64,000 nt of DNA from Zymoseptoria tritici IPO323 (lineage: Eukaryota > Ascomycota > Dothideomycetes > Mycosphaerellales > Mycosphaerellaceae): NCBI RefSeq assembly GCF_000219625.1, contig NC_018210.1:124001-188000 (forward strand), written 5' to 3'. Both the position numbers and the translations under genes were made by a program. Below, one piece after another: positions 34,850 to 44,564 of this stretch; positions within the stretch are counted from its first letter, which is position 1; each line of letters begins with the position of its first letter. Below the pieces are notes generated by a model that was given only the letters and a program-made list of their open reading frames with translations, ran no database searches and was not told the origin of the DNA.

Positions 34850-36524
34850 ATGTCCAACAAGGCTTTGAAACTCACCGGATCGAGCGGCCAGATCATCTCG
34901 TTGCCCACGGGTCTGTTCATCGACAACGAATTTTTTCCCTCTGTCCACGGCAACACGATCGATGTCAGCAATGCCGCCACCAGAAATGTTATCGGTACCA
35001 TCAGTTGTGCGACAGCCCAAGACGTCGATGTCGCCGTGAAATCGTCCCAGAAAGCATATCAAGAGACTTGGAGACACGTCTCGGCAGCAACGAGGAGACA
35101 ACTCTTGAACAAGCTCGCCGACTTGATCGAACGGGACGGAGACAGCTTCGCCGTGATCGAGGGTAACGATGTCGGAGCTTTGACCAGTACGACTACGGGC
35201 CTGTTGGTACCGATGTCCGTTGAATGGCTTCGATACTATGCGGGTTGGGCAGACAAGGTGGAGGGTCGGAGTGCCAAGTGGGACAATGCTGGAGCGCCCT
35301 CTGGACTTGCGTACACGCAGCGCGAGCCTTATGGCGTGACTGCCGCCATCGTTCCTTGGAACACGCCTTTGTAATGATCCACTCCGCCCTCGCTCAATGA
35401 AGCCCTGCTGACGAAACTTCTTAGGATGCTGACGTGCTGGAAGATTGGCCCTTGCATTGCTGCTGGAAACACGGTGGTGATCAAGCCTCCAGAGCTGGCT
35501 CCTTTGTCCGCCTTGAAGCTGGCTGAGTTGATCAAGGAAGCTGGATTCCCACCAGGCGTCATCAACATCATTCCAGGCTTGGGTCACACGGCAGGATCCG
35601 CACTCGCCCATCATCAGGACGTCCGCAAGATTGCATTCACAGGATCTACAGTCACAGGACGGTTGGTCTTAGAAGCATCCGCGAAGAGCAACCTGAAGAA
35701 AGTGTCGCTGGAGCTGGGTGGCAAATCCCCCTCCATCATCTTCGACGATGCGGACTTTGACGATGCCGTCACCTGGGCTGCAGCCGGCATTACAGCAGGC
35801 GAGGGCCAGATCTGCGCGGCGGGCTCACGCATCTACGTTCAAGATACTATCTACAAGAAATTTTTGCAGGCCTTCTCCGACAAGTGCAAGGCAGCGATTC
35901 TCGGCGATCCTCTGGCGGCGAACACGACCAAAGGACCTTTGATCAGCGATGGGCAACGGGAGAAGGTCCTGGGCTTCATCGATCGGGCCAAGAAGAACGG
36001 GACCCCGTTGTTATATGGAGGTGATCGGTTGGGCAGCAGCAATGGCGTGCAAAATACTGCATTCTTCGATGTGCCAGATGATGCGGAGATCGTTCAAGAA
36101 GAAATCTTCGGTCCAGTCGCGGTAATTATCAATCTCAAGCACACCTCTTGAGTACGGCTGCTATGAACATTGCGACTAATGTGTGTGCAGGCCATTACAA
36201 AATTCAGTACAGAGCAAGAAGTCATCCAAAAATCCAGCAATTCCAACTACGGGTTGTCCGCCTCCGTCTTTACCCGTGATCTGGCTCGCGCACACAGAGT
36301 AGCCGATCAGCTCGAAAGCGGCCAGGTGACCATCAATGCGTGGGCCATGCTGGCTGCCAACATGCCTTTTGGCGGTAAGTCTCGAGCGTTACCTCCGCAA
36401 CGTGACGCGGCGCTAATGGATTCCAGGATTCAAGCAGAGTGGTTTTGGCAGGGACGGCGGTCCTGAAGCTCTCGAAGACTGGACAACGGTCAAAGCGGTG
36501 AAAGTCTTCCTTCCCAGGCTGTAG
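34850..36524 (+). CDS. NAD(P)-dependent aldehyde dehydrogenase 2
   Basis: ALDH-superfamily enzyme. Four exons (introns 35371-35424, 36122-36190, 36375-36426) give 499 residues, the classic ALDH1/2 length. Motifs: PYGVTAAIVPWNTPL, AAGNTVVIKPPELAP, IAFTGSTVTGR (cofactor), LELGGKSPSIIF (Glu), GEGQICAAGSRIYVQ (catalytic Cys), QEEIFGPVAAITKFS, NMPFGGFKQSGFGRDGG and a short C-terminal tail. The opening FIDNEFFPSVHGNTIDV is standard. As the last gene of the island it would oxidise the aldehyde made by the amine oxidase or the ThDP enzyme. This assignment of role rests on gene order only. Confidence 0.93.
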
Positions 36525-37550
36525 AGTTGGCAGACCTGTCTGCCCATGGGTTGGGTCCGAGATGGCATGTCGCGTGCTAAAAAGAGTGTAGCAAGTAGCA
36601 CTTTGTCTTGATCGATTGCTTCAAGCGGTAACGCCGACAGGCATTTCCTAAATCTATGCAGTCCTGCAAACATTCATGTCGTCCGTGTCCACCGGGGGAT
36701 CAGCATGGCGACTTAGAAGAGCACTGGATCTCCGGTTGCCGATACTGTGGCTGATTGTCGCTGCTGTCGACTGACTCGAGTCATCTCCCTCGAGCGATAC
36801 TGAGGGATCGAACTGTCCACTGTACTAGTCGTCCGTAATAGCGCAATGTCCTCGTGACCGGTGCAAGGACGGCCGCTGCTCCCGCCTCGATGTGGGGGCT
36901 GCGTAAGCATTCACTTCGCCGTGCAGGGTCAACGCTACCACGCGGGAACACGCGACGTCACAGCATGCTCTGTGCGTACAAAGAATTCAGTTGACCACCT
37001 TGATCGACCAAGTTCTTGTGATGAAACTACGACGACTGCGCAAAAGCCACTGCAATGGCCCAGGCGATGGACAGCATGACCCGGAGACGCAACTTGCATC
37101 GCAGACAGGCTTCGGAAGAATACGCCATGCTGTACTCAGCAGCGTCTTCGGTCAGATTTATTCGCCCGCAGGCCCGTTGCATCCTGCCCGGGACCTAATA
37201 GCGAACACTTAAGTGTCTCTCACTTCAAGCATAAGCAGCATGTGGGAGACCTCAGCGGAACGACCGAGCGAGCTGCGACCAGGGACGGATCGATCTGTTT
37301 GGATCAGGGGCAGTGCTGCGAGGCAGCGTAGAGCTCCGAGCAGGGAATGCCAGTGATGGGTTCTCACGATGTTAGGCTAGTACCGGCCACTGGACCTCTT
37401 CGAACAATTAGAAGACACTCTCGTCTCGACTAATTTTTCCTTAGACTGCATTTCCTTTCTTTCCGATAACCTTTCTGCCTCCTCCCTCTAACGTGATTTA
37501 CCAACATCATCCGTCACCCAACAGCCCCTTGACCAACACCTCAAGCCAAC
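36525..37550. other. Intergenic, 1.0 kb, nothing recognised
   Basis: Short chance ORFs only. It marks the edge between the catabolic island and the decayed region that follows. A pyrimidine-rich stretch precedes the next small gene. Confidence 0.5.
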
Positions 37551-37850
37551 ATGAGGCTTCCAGCAACCTCCACATCCGCCACACTCATAGCGGCGACTCT
37601 GGCAGCTCCAATCGAGCCATTGCCACTTGCAGCTCGCGCAGATCAGGACTCCAAGAGACAGGTACGTCTCCCGACATCGGCGGTACTCCAAGGTGCTGAC
37701 ACAACTCCACAGGATCCGACTTGGAAGTTTCCTGGACCTTTGCCTGCCCTTACATCCCTTCGCCTACCACCCACGATGCTCTTCCGGAGCGTACCGAGTC
37801 CAGCCCGGTGCGTGTTCCTGTGGAATACTAGCAGAACTCCGCCATGCTGA
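37551..37850 (+). CDS. Small putative secreted protein, possibly decayed
   Basis: MRLPATSTSATLIAATLAAP is a plausible signal peptide, followed by a Lys-Arg site (SKRQ). A GTACGT...CACAG intron at 37662-37712 splices in phase to give about 82 residues ending SRTPPC. Removing the intron is optional, because it contains no stop in frame. A neighbouring frame (LEVSWTFACPYIPSPTTHD) looks equally protein-like, so the 3' half may be frameshifted. No family recognised. Confidence 0.35.
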   Translation: MRLPATSTSATLIAATLAAPIEPLPLAARADQDSKRQVRLPTSAVLQGADTTPQDPTWKFPGPLPALTSLRLPPTMLFRSVPSPARCVFLWNTSRTPPC

Positions 37851-37965
37851 ATCCACTCTTCAGATTACATGGCCTAAGAATGGCCATAGCCTCGACCACA
37901 GCAAGCCACCCGCTGCTCCTCGCGCACCTCTCATAGCCCGTCAGATCGAGTCTTAGGCAAATCAT

Positions 37966-38103
37966 CAGGGCAACGGCGGCAATCCTCAAGGCGGCGGGAA
38001 TCCCTAGGGCGGTAGCTGTCATACCCAGGGCCAGAACAATCCAACCGCGCACACACGCCCTCATGGCCACAGTAGCCACGGCTGCCCTCCCGCTGCTGTC
38101 TAA
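37966..38103 (+). pseudogene. Gly/Asn-rich repeat coding remnant with nonsense codon
   Basis: One frame reads QGNGGNPQGGGNP, then TAG at 38005-38007, then GGSCHTQGQNNPTAHTRPHG and on to a TAA at 38101. The stop falls where the NPQGG repeat predicts Gln, i.e. CAG changed to TAG. It may be the 3' part of the secreted gene at 37551. Confidence 0.4.
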
Positions 38104-38468
38104 GCTTGACGCACGCATTTCCTCATCGTGGACCCATAGCAGGCATCTGAATCGTCCAGCGACGGAGGATGGGATTTGCGAGATGGGTTTGGAGGGGTCG
38201 AGTGAGTCGAGGCTTTGCAGGTTCTGGTTTTGATTTACGCCATGTCTCGGACGACGAGGCCGAATCATTCTGAAATATGTTCGTACATCCAGCTCAATTA
38301 CTCGATGGTTAGCAAAGCTCGCGCAAGCCTGGATTGCGGTCACTTTTGTCACACTTGGAAAGCGATGCAGGCGGACGCCTGCAGTGAGGGCGTAGTGCAG
38401 GAAATTTGCGAGCCCACGTCGTAGCGATCGAACTTCATTGAACGCCGCCTCGTCCTTGGCGTCTGGCC

Positions 38469-38482
38469 TTAGGGTTAGGGTT
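38469..38482 (+). repeat. Short interstitial TTAGGG tract
   Basis: TTAGGGTTAGGGTT, i.e. 2.3 copies of the common fungal telomere repeat, inside a region of decayed genes. Confidence 0.5.
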
Positions 38483-38820
38483 GAGCGCACCATCTCTCAG
38501 CATGGACCGAAACGCTATCGCTTGCGAACGTCTGGCGAGCTCATGTCGCTCCAACGTCAACGTCGATCGCTCAATGCGCAACGCAGAGTCTGGTGAGCCG
38601 TGAAAGGCTACTGCTTTGACACCATTTCCTAGCGACATTCTTTTCTGCATCAAACGATTTAATGCGGTCTTGGACGCTCCGTTACTGAATGGAGCTCTGT
38701 GCGCCGTGGTCGACACGAACGGCTGGAGGAAATGTGGTGGACGACTTCGACGACGAGTATGAGTCGGCCTTTGCTGCAGCAGAGAACAGTCACTGACCCA
38801 TACCACAGGACGATTGGCAA

Positions 38821-39282
38821 CTGGAGATCCATGTGCCCAGAGCTTTCACATCGGCATTACCGGCGACTAGATTTACTCAAAAGGTCTACGATATGAATGC
38901 GTCAGAGCATGCATCCGCCGCGGAGCTCTTCCTACCATTTTCTTCGTCGCACGCCGCGACCAGACCCTCTCCTCCCACATCGTCAATGAAATTCGCCTGT
39001 GCCGCCGACTCGGCGTATACTATCGACGACCTGACGCAACGCGACGTCCCTCAGCTGGGGCTCCATGCATCGTCGTTTCGAGACGCCACATTCGTTGCGT
39101 TCTCTTGGCCGCGTACTCTAATGGACGGTGCTGCGTATAGAGCCCTCGTGGCAAACTGTGCGGCAAAACTTGCCGGTTCCTCCACTTTCATAGAAGCGGA
39201 CAGTGGCAAGGAAGATGTTCTGGCGAGCGGAGACTTGGACGACCCGTCGCTTTCAAGTCATATCGAACGACCTTGCGATTAA
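38821..39282 (+). pseudogene. Trichothecene-acetyltransferase-like (BAHD-type) fragment
   Basis: The frame DDWQLEIHVPRAFTSALPAT through to AKLAGSS resembles the N-terminal part of Tri101-like fungal acyltransferases, including PQLGLHASSFRDATFVAF and SWPRTLMDGAAYRALV, where the HxxxD-type active-site segment normally lies. The histidine is not in place. No C-terminal half follows; after about 39240 the sequence runs into a polyketide-synthase-like segment. A possible upstream splice acceptor (ACCACAG) ends at about 38810. I read this as a relic, not a working enzyme. Confidence 0.45.
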
Positions 39283-39289
39283 TGGCTGG

Positions 39290-40409
39290 TTGCACAAGGC
39301 GCTCGCCACGTTGTCGCCGTCTCTCGAAATGCGGAGGAAAGTACCAATGCTGCATCCTTACGCCGAGCAGCGGACAAAGTCGGATGTCGCCTCCTCGTCA
39401 AGAATTGCGACGTAGCGGAGAAAGCTGCTATTTCGCACTTGGAGGAAGCAATCGAGCAGCTCGGCTTCCCGCCGATTCGCGGCGTCATACAAGAAGGGAT
39501 GGTCTTACACGGAAGTCTCCATCGTTGGTTCGCAATATATTCACACACTGACGAGATCATGGGACGCCATCATCGACAACATGTCCTATAAGCAATGGCT
39601 CAACGCCACGAAACCAAAGGTCGCTGGAACTGCCTCGTTGCACAACTTCTTCACGGATCTCGACTACTTCATCATACTGTCTTCCGTTGCTGGAATAACC
39701 GGAAACATCTCTCAGAGTAACTATTCCGCGGGAAACTGCTTCCAAGACGCATTAGCACGACAGCGAACAATGCAAGGAAAGCCAGCAGTGTCCATCAATC
39801 TCGTACCAGTTATGGGCGTTGGGCTGGTTGCTGACCGTGGCGAGAATTTACAAAGGAGCTGGCAAGAACCACTAGGAAGACTCAACTGCCGATAGATTTT
39901 GTCCTTAAGCTGGTCGAGCACTCTATTCTCTTCCCACCGAAGACAAATCCGGACGACAGCCAGGTCGTCACGGGCTTTGGGTGTTTCGATGCCTTGGTCG
40001 ATGATCCGACCATACGGCGAGACAGACGATTTGGCACGAAGATCGCCGAGATGGAAGCGACGACTGCCAGTCCCTCCGCTTCAAACCGAACGAGATTTCT
40101 TCTCCGTCAACCGGCACTGAAAGGTTCAACGCTCGACACATCAGAAGCAGCACCATCACCTCCGAACTTCTGATTGGTCAAATCGCGGACCTGTTCGGCA
40201 TGGAAACCACGGCCATTGACCAAAGTACGGTACCTCTACCATACTACGGCATGGAGTCGTTGGTGGCAGTACGATTCCGAAACTGGATGAGTCGAACACT
40301 GAAGGCTCGCTTCTCTGTTCTCGAAATTCTACAAGCCCCATCGATTGTCAGTTTGGTGGAACAAATCGTGCCGAGGAGCACTTTGATGGCCCCAGGAGTA
40401 GCCAAGTGA
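39290..40409 (+). pseudogene. Reducing PKS C-terminal relic (KR plus carrier domain)
   Basis: Pieces of a type I PKS occur in the right order but in different frames. ARHVVAVSRNAEESTNAASL and LVKNCDVAEKAA, with FPPIRGVIQEGMVL, fall at 39297-39515. KPKVAGTASLHNFFTDLDYF with IILSSVAGITGNISQSNYSA is near 39610-39760. LVEHSILFPPKTNPDDSQVV and IRRDRRFGT follow at about 39905-40040, then a phosphopantetheine-carrier domain to 40409 with LPYYGMESLVAVRFRNW (attachment Ser in MES). At least three frame changes and a ~60-base interruption near 39520-39580 separate them. Loss of KS, AT and DH domains makes this non-functional. Confidence 0.7.
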
Positions 40410-41132
40410 TCTTCTGCGTAGCCGAACAATTAGGATGTTATCCACAGCGGCTTCACGGCACAATCCTCTGCACGTCCGACTTTCGCTCTTGGGAAGTACG
40501 GTAAGCTTGCAAGCCGGTGCCGAGGGGACGGAGTTGCGGTCGTTCCGCTTTGTTCATGCCGCGAAAACGCAGCCACGATTGCGCAATGGCCTGGCTTGAG
40601 TATCCCAGCGAGCACGTCGGAGCTTGGGTCGGGGTCTTTCTGCAGTCCCCCAGGGCAAACCCTGGCCTGATCCCTCCCTCTGGAACTCATCATCATCTAG
40701 TGTGGAGTCGCTGATGCCGGAAGTCCTGCTGAGCGCGAATCTTTGGTGTTCACGGTATACCGCATTCGTAATCCGTGTTGTCGGAAGCAGGGGTAGCTCG
40801 ATGTCCCTGTCTCGTGGGAGCTCATGATTCTTTCCAACAATCATGACTGCGTCACTGTGTACAGTACTTCGGGACACGAACAGGAAGTCGTAGACCAGGT
40901 CCTTCTCAACGATCAAGACGATCCTCGTCACACGCAACTTCATCGAATCATCGAGAAGGGCTTGTCAGGGCCGGCAGTCAGGTGTCAGACTATCGACGAC
41001 CAGCTGGCTGCTGACCGCAGATGCAAGCCGCTATTTCTCCGCTGCCAGGCCCTTTGGCAAAGAATTACTTCGCATCTCCAAGGCGTCTCGATTGCACTCA
41101 GCCAACGCTGTGCTTTGCATACACGTTTTGCC
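40410..41132. other. Intergenic between PKS relic and P450
   Basis: About 720 bases with no accepted gene; it holds the P450 promoter. Confidence 0.45.
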
Positions 41133-42842
41133 ATGGGCCTACTCTACGCAACGGGCGTTGTCCTTGTTCTCTTGACGTTCGCATGGCTGGTCCGTCGCAG
41201 ACGGCGTGATGGGCTGCGTCACATTCCTGGGCCGTGGATCAATACCGTCTCGCCGTTCGCGTTCCCATATCAGGTCGTCAAGGGATTTGCCAACGTCTAC
41301 TTGTATGCCTTACATGAGAAATACGGTCCGTTCCAAGAACCTCAAGCTTAAACGCCCATTGCTTACCAGATACGTTGCAGGTCCGGTTGTGCGTATCGGG
41401 CCCAATGAAGTCAGTTTCGCAGGTCCGGCTTTGGAAGCCATATATGGTCTACGGGTATGGTGTCTTCTGAAAGGATACGCACTACACGATGTTGACTGCA
41501 TCACAGAAAGGAGGTGCTCTGGAGAAGAGTCGAGCGTGGTTGGGAGGGGTTTCGCCATGGAAAGGTTTCCATGGTCTGGGAATCGCGCGCGGAGACGAAC
41601 ATCGACGCCAGAGGCGTGCATTGGCCCCGTCCATGTCAAAGGCAGCATTGAAGTCCCAAGAAGGGATCATCCAAGAGAATGTGGGTCAGCTCATGGATCG
41701 ACTTCGTGCAGAAGCCGCAAAGAGTGAGGACGTGAATGTGGCAGAGTGGTGTAAGTCAATCCTGCGATGGATTTGCATTGCTGTGATCTGACACATTCCC
41801 GACATCAGTCACCTACTTCACCTTCGATATGATGGGTGACGTCTGCTTGAACCAGTCCTTTGGATGCCTTGACCTGGGAGAACGGACCGACTGGGCCGAC
41901 TCGATCATCGACCTTCACATATCCTCAAGTTGGCTCACCGTCATCCAGCAAATCGCAGGCATGGAAACAAGATTCGGTCGTTTACTGTCGAAAGTCCTGG
42001 CCAGGCTTTTCGTCCCACGCCAGCTCGACAAAAGTCGAAAGCTTCATTTCCAGAAGACAATGGACGCCACCGTACGTCGGATGGAAGCAGAGTCATCCCA
42101 CCCGGACGCCATCTATCACATCCTTCGCTCCAACAAAGAGGATCGCATCATAGCTCCGCGAGAGGAGATCATCCTGAATATGACTCTGTTCCTCTCTGCC
42201 GGATCGGAGACCACGTCCATCCTCCTGACTACGTGTTCATGGCTGCTCATCAGCCACCGTCAAGTGCTCGACCGAGTGGTCCGAGAAGTGCGATCCAAAT
42301 TCCAACACATTTCCGAGGTCACTTTAGACACCGTCACCGATGCCCATCTCCCCTACTTGCACGCTGTCATCCACGAGGCCTTCCGCCTCTTCCCGCCCGC
42401 GGGAACAGGCGTAGGGCGCGAGGTTCCACCCCAAGGCGACACGATTACAGGTGTGTACGTTCCTGGAGGAACTACCGTCAGAGTTGCGGCTTGGACAGTG
42501 CAGCGGTCCGCCGAACACTTCCACCAGCCCGACACGTTCCAGCCCGAACGTTGGCTCAAGCCACCGCCGAAGGAGTTTGAGAATGATCGTCTTGAGCTCT
42601 CTCAGCCGTTCATCATCGGGCCTCGCCAGTGTCTCGGTGCTCCATTGGTCATGTTTGAGAGTCAATTGGCTCTTTCTCGACTGCTTCTACAATTCGACAT
42701 CTCTGCTCCAGTGACGAGACGAGGCATTGCGGAGAATGAGAAGTGGAACCTGAGTCCTACGATACGCAGCATCGAGAGCTATACCGTGATTAAGAAGCCG
42801 AACACTTGGGTCAATCTACGTCCTGTCCCTGGGATGATCTGA
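41133..42842 (+). CDS. Cytochrome P450 monooxygenase
   Basis: ER-anchored haem monooxygenase. Four exons (introns 41326-41380, 41455-41506, 41751-41808) give 514 residues. It has an N-terminal membrane anchor (LLYATGVVLVLLTFAWLV) then RRRRRD and HIPGPW, VRIGPNEVSFAGP, the I-helix FLSAGSETTS, the K-helix HEAFRLFPPAG (ExxR), FQPERWL, and the haem loop FIIGPRQCLGAP. The TFDMMGDVCLNQSFGCL segment is typical of the large fungal group of secondary-metabolite P450s (isotrichodermin hydroxylase-like), not of CYP51 or CYP53. It lies 0.7 kb after the PKS relic, so it was probably a tailoring enzyme of a now-broken cluster. The gene itself looks intact. Confidence 0.93.
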
Positions 42843-43133
42843 ATGTCTGTTGGAGCAACACGAATGAGGTTTCAAGATCTGCATTAAATGCTACATTTTC
42901 ACCAAGGCTGAGATGAGTGTTCAAGTTTTGGCATCGAAGGTCTCTTTTATCTCGCTCATCTGGATCAAGCTGAATCTCCATGAGCACTCAATCACAGGGG
43001 TTTCAAGACCATTGCTCTGACGTAAATGTTTCGCTTGACATGCTCTGTAGAACATGACTATCTTCTTCAGTCCTTTGAATTTCGCACGTTTCCGATCGAG
43101 TCCGTTACGTGGCATGCCGAGACTGATGAGCCT

Positions 43134-43549
43134 CTAGTTGGTGCCCTCTGGCTCCTGGCAGAGGAGAGCCTGTCCGAGCTACAGTGAAAAGAAGTCAGCG
43201 TATGGTCGTAGAGGCAAAGACAACTGAATCGTGACATACGACTGGGATGGCGCAGCAGCGAGCTCGCTGGCCCTTGGCGGCACACAGGTTGACAAAGTGC
43301 TGAGCGTTGTCGATGCGGGCACCGACTGGAACGATGATTAGCAAGCGGTTTCTGACAATCGATGACACCTGGATGGGAAGACGACATACCACCATCGCAG
43401 TCCAAACCGGCGACCTCCAGGACGTCGGTAGCACAGCACTGAGCCTGGCTGTAGAGGGCAGAGCCGCAGGGCTCGTACTTGCCGCCGTAAGTCGGGCTGG
43501 CGACGGCGAGGGAGGCGAAGAAGACGGCGGTGATGGTAGAGAACTGCAT
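43134..43549 (-). CDS. Class II hydrophobin 2
   Basis: Three exons (introns 43326-43389 and 43179-43239) encode 96 residues. Signal peptide MQFSTITAVFFASLAVASP, then eight cysteines in class II order: EPCGS, AQCCAT, LDCDG, NLCAA, ARCCAI and LLCQE. Intron positions match hydrophobin 1 at 3261-3691: one before the mid-loop and one after the second Cys pair (CCAIPV then LGQALLC). The two proteins share the xFFASxAVA leader and the LGQ-x3-C ending, so they are paralogues. A TATA box lies 88 bases before the start. Confidence 0.9.
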
Positions 43550-43636
43550 GTTCGCGGTGGTGTGTAGATTGTTGATTGGATTGATGAGGGAATGGTTTGT
43601 TGAATGGATGTTCAAGATGATGGGGATTTCGGGTGG

Positions 43637-43642
43637 TTTATA
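43637..43642 (-). promoter_or_regulatory. TATA box of hydrophobin 2
   Basis: TATAAA on the minus strand, 88 bases upstream of the hydrophobin start codon. Confidence 0.55.
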
Positions 43643-44564
43643 TGTGCCATCAACTCCACTGTTTACAGCGCACTCCGTCCAACGCCAAGGTGCTCGACAT
43701 CATCTTGCGCTCGTTGCCACCGCAGTCCGTATTCGCTTCGAACATCTCCGTGAATACATTGAATATTGGCTGTCGCCAAGAAGTTGACAATGGGGTTGAG
43801 AAACGGCGGTGTCGCGGTGAAAATGTAAGCGAAGAAAACAACCCCAGTATGTGCCGGGTGGCTGTGGAGTATGACCCACAAGACACGTTAGTGGAGGATC
43901 TCGTTCCTGGTTGACACCTGCGTTTATGCATGACATTAGGCGGTCAAATCTACGCGGATGATCAGCCGATGTCGACGCTGCAGGGACATGAACGTTGGAG
44001 GCTTCACAGTTGCCTACTTTGGTCAGTATTTCAATAGTCTAGAGCTCGACAGCCCGTCCGGCGTCCCACCGGGCCGATGCCGGGTGTTCTCAGACGACAG
44101 GTCGACTGTATCGAGCTGCAGTGCCGAGACCTCGTGTTTCTGTCGAGGGACAAGGACTGCGTGGAGGATGTCGAGGAGGCGACGCAAGAACCAGAATTTC
44201 CGCGATGTGACACGACTCTTTCTGTTCCTCGTGCATGCAAAACGACCCAAGCCACGTTGAGTGACAGCCCAGGAGTCTGATGCGTGGACAAATGGCATTG
44301 GCTGGACATGCTAGGCGGAGTGTCGTCCGATGTGGATGCCGCAAGGGGTTGTGGATGTGGATGCCGCAAGGGGTTTCTCTTGGCCAAAGCTATTGATTGG
44401 GCTCATTGATCCATTGTACGTAACTTCAGATCGCGTACCAGCAGCCCTGGACTTAATAGGTCGTCTCTTATGCACGCCAAAGTCGCCGAAGATCGCCCTT
44501 GAGTCGAATCAGGAAGTCCAGACGTAACCCGGAGAAGAGCCAAACTCACCGCTGGTCTCCGGCC
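43643..44564. other. Intergenic, 0.9 kb
   Basis: No coding frame accepted; contains the 22-base direct repeat noted separately. Confidence 0.45.
44329..44375 (+). repeat. Two-copy 22-base direct repeat
   Basis: The unit GATGTGGATGCCGCAAGGGG plus TT occurs at 44329-44350 and 44354-44375, identical, with a 25-base period. Non-coding. Confidence 0.7.

Noticed and set aside
38469..38482. True chromosome end
   Set aside because: Only 2.3 telomere repeats, with ordinary genes on both sides.
41133..42842. Benzoate 4-hydroxylase (CYP53) completing a mandelate pathway
   Set aside because: The P450 sequence pattern fits secondary-metabolite P450s beside the PKS relic, not CYP53.
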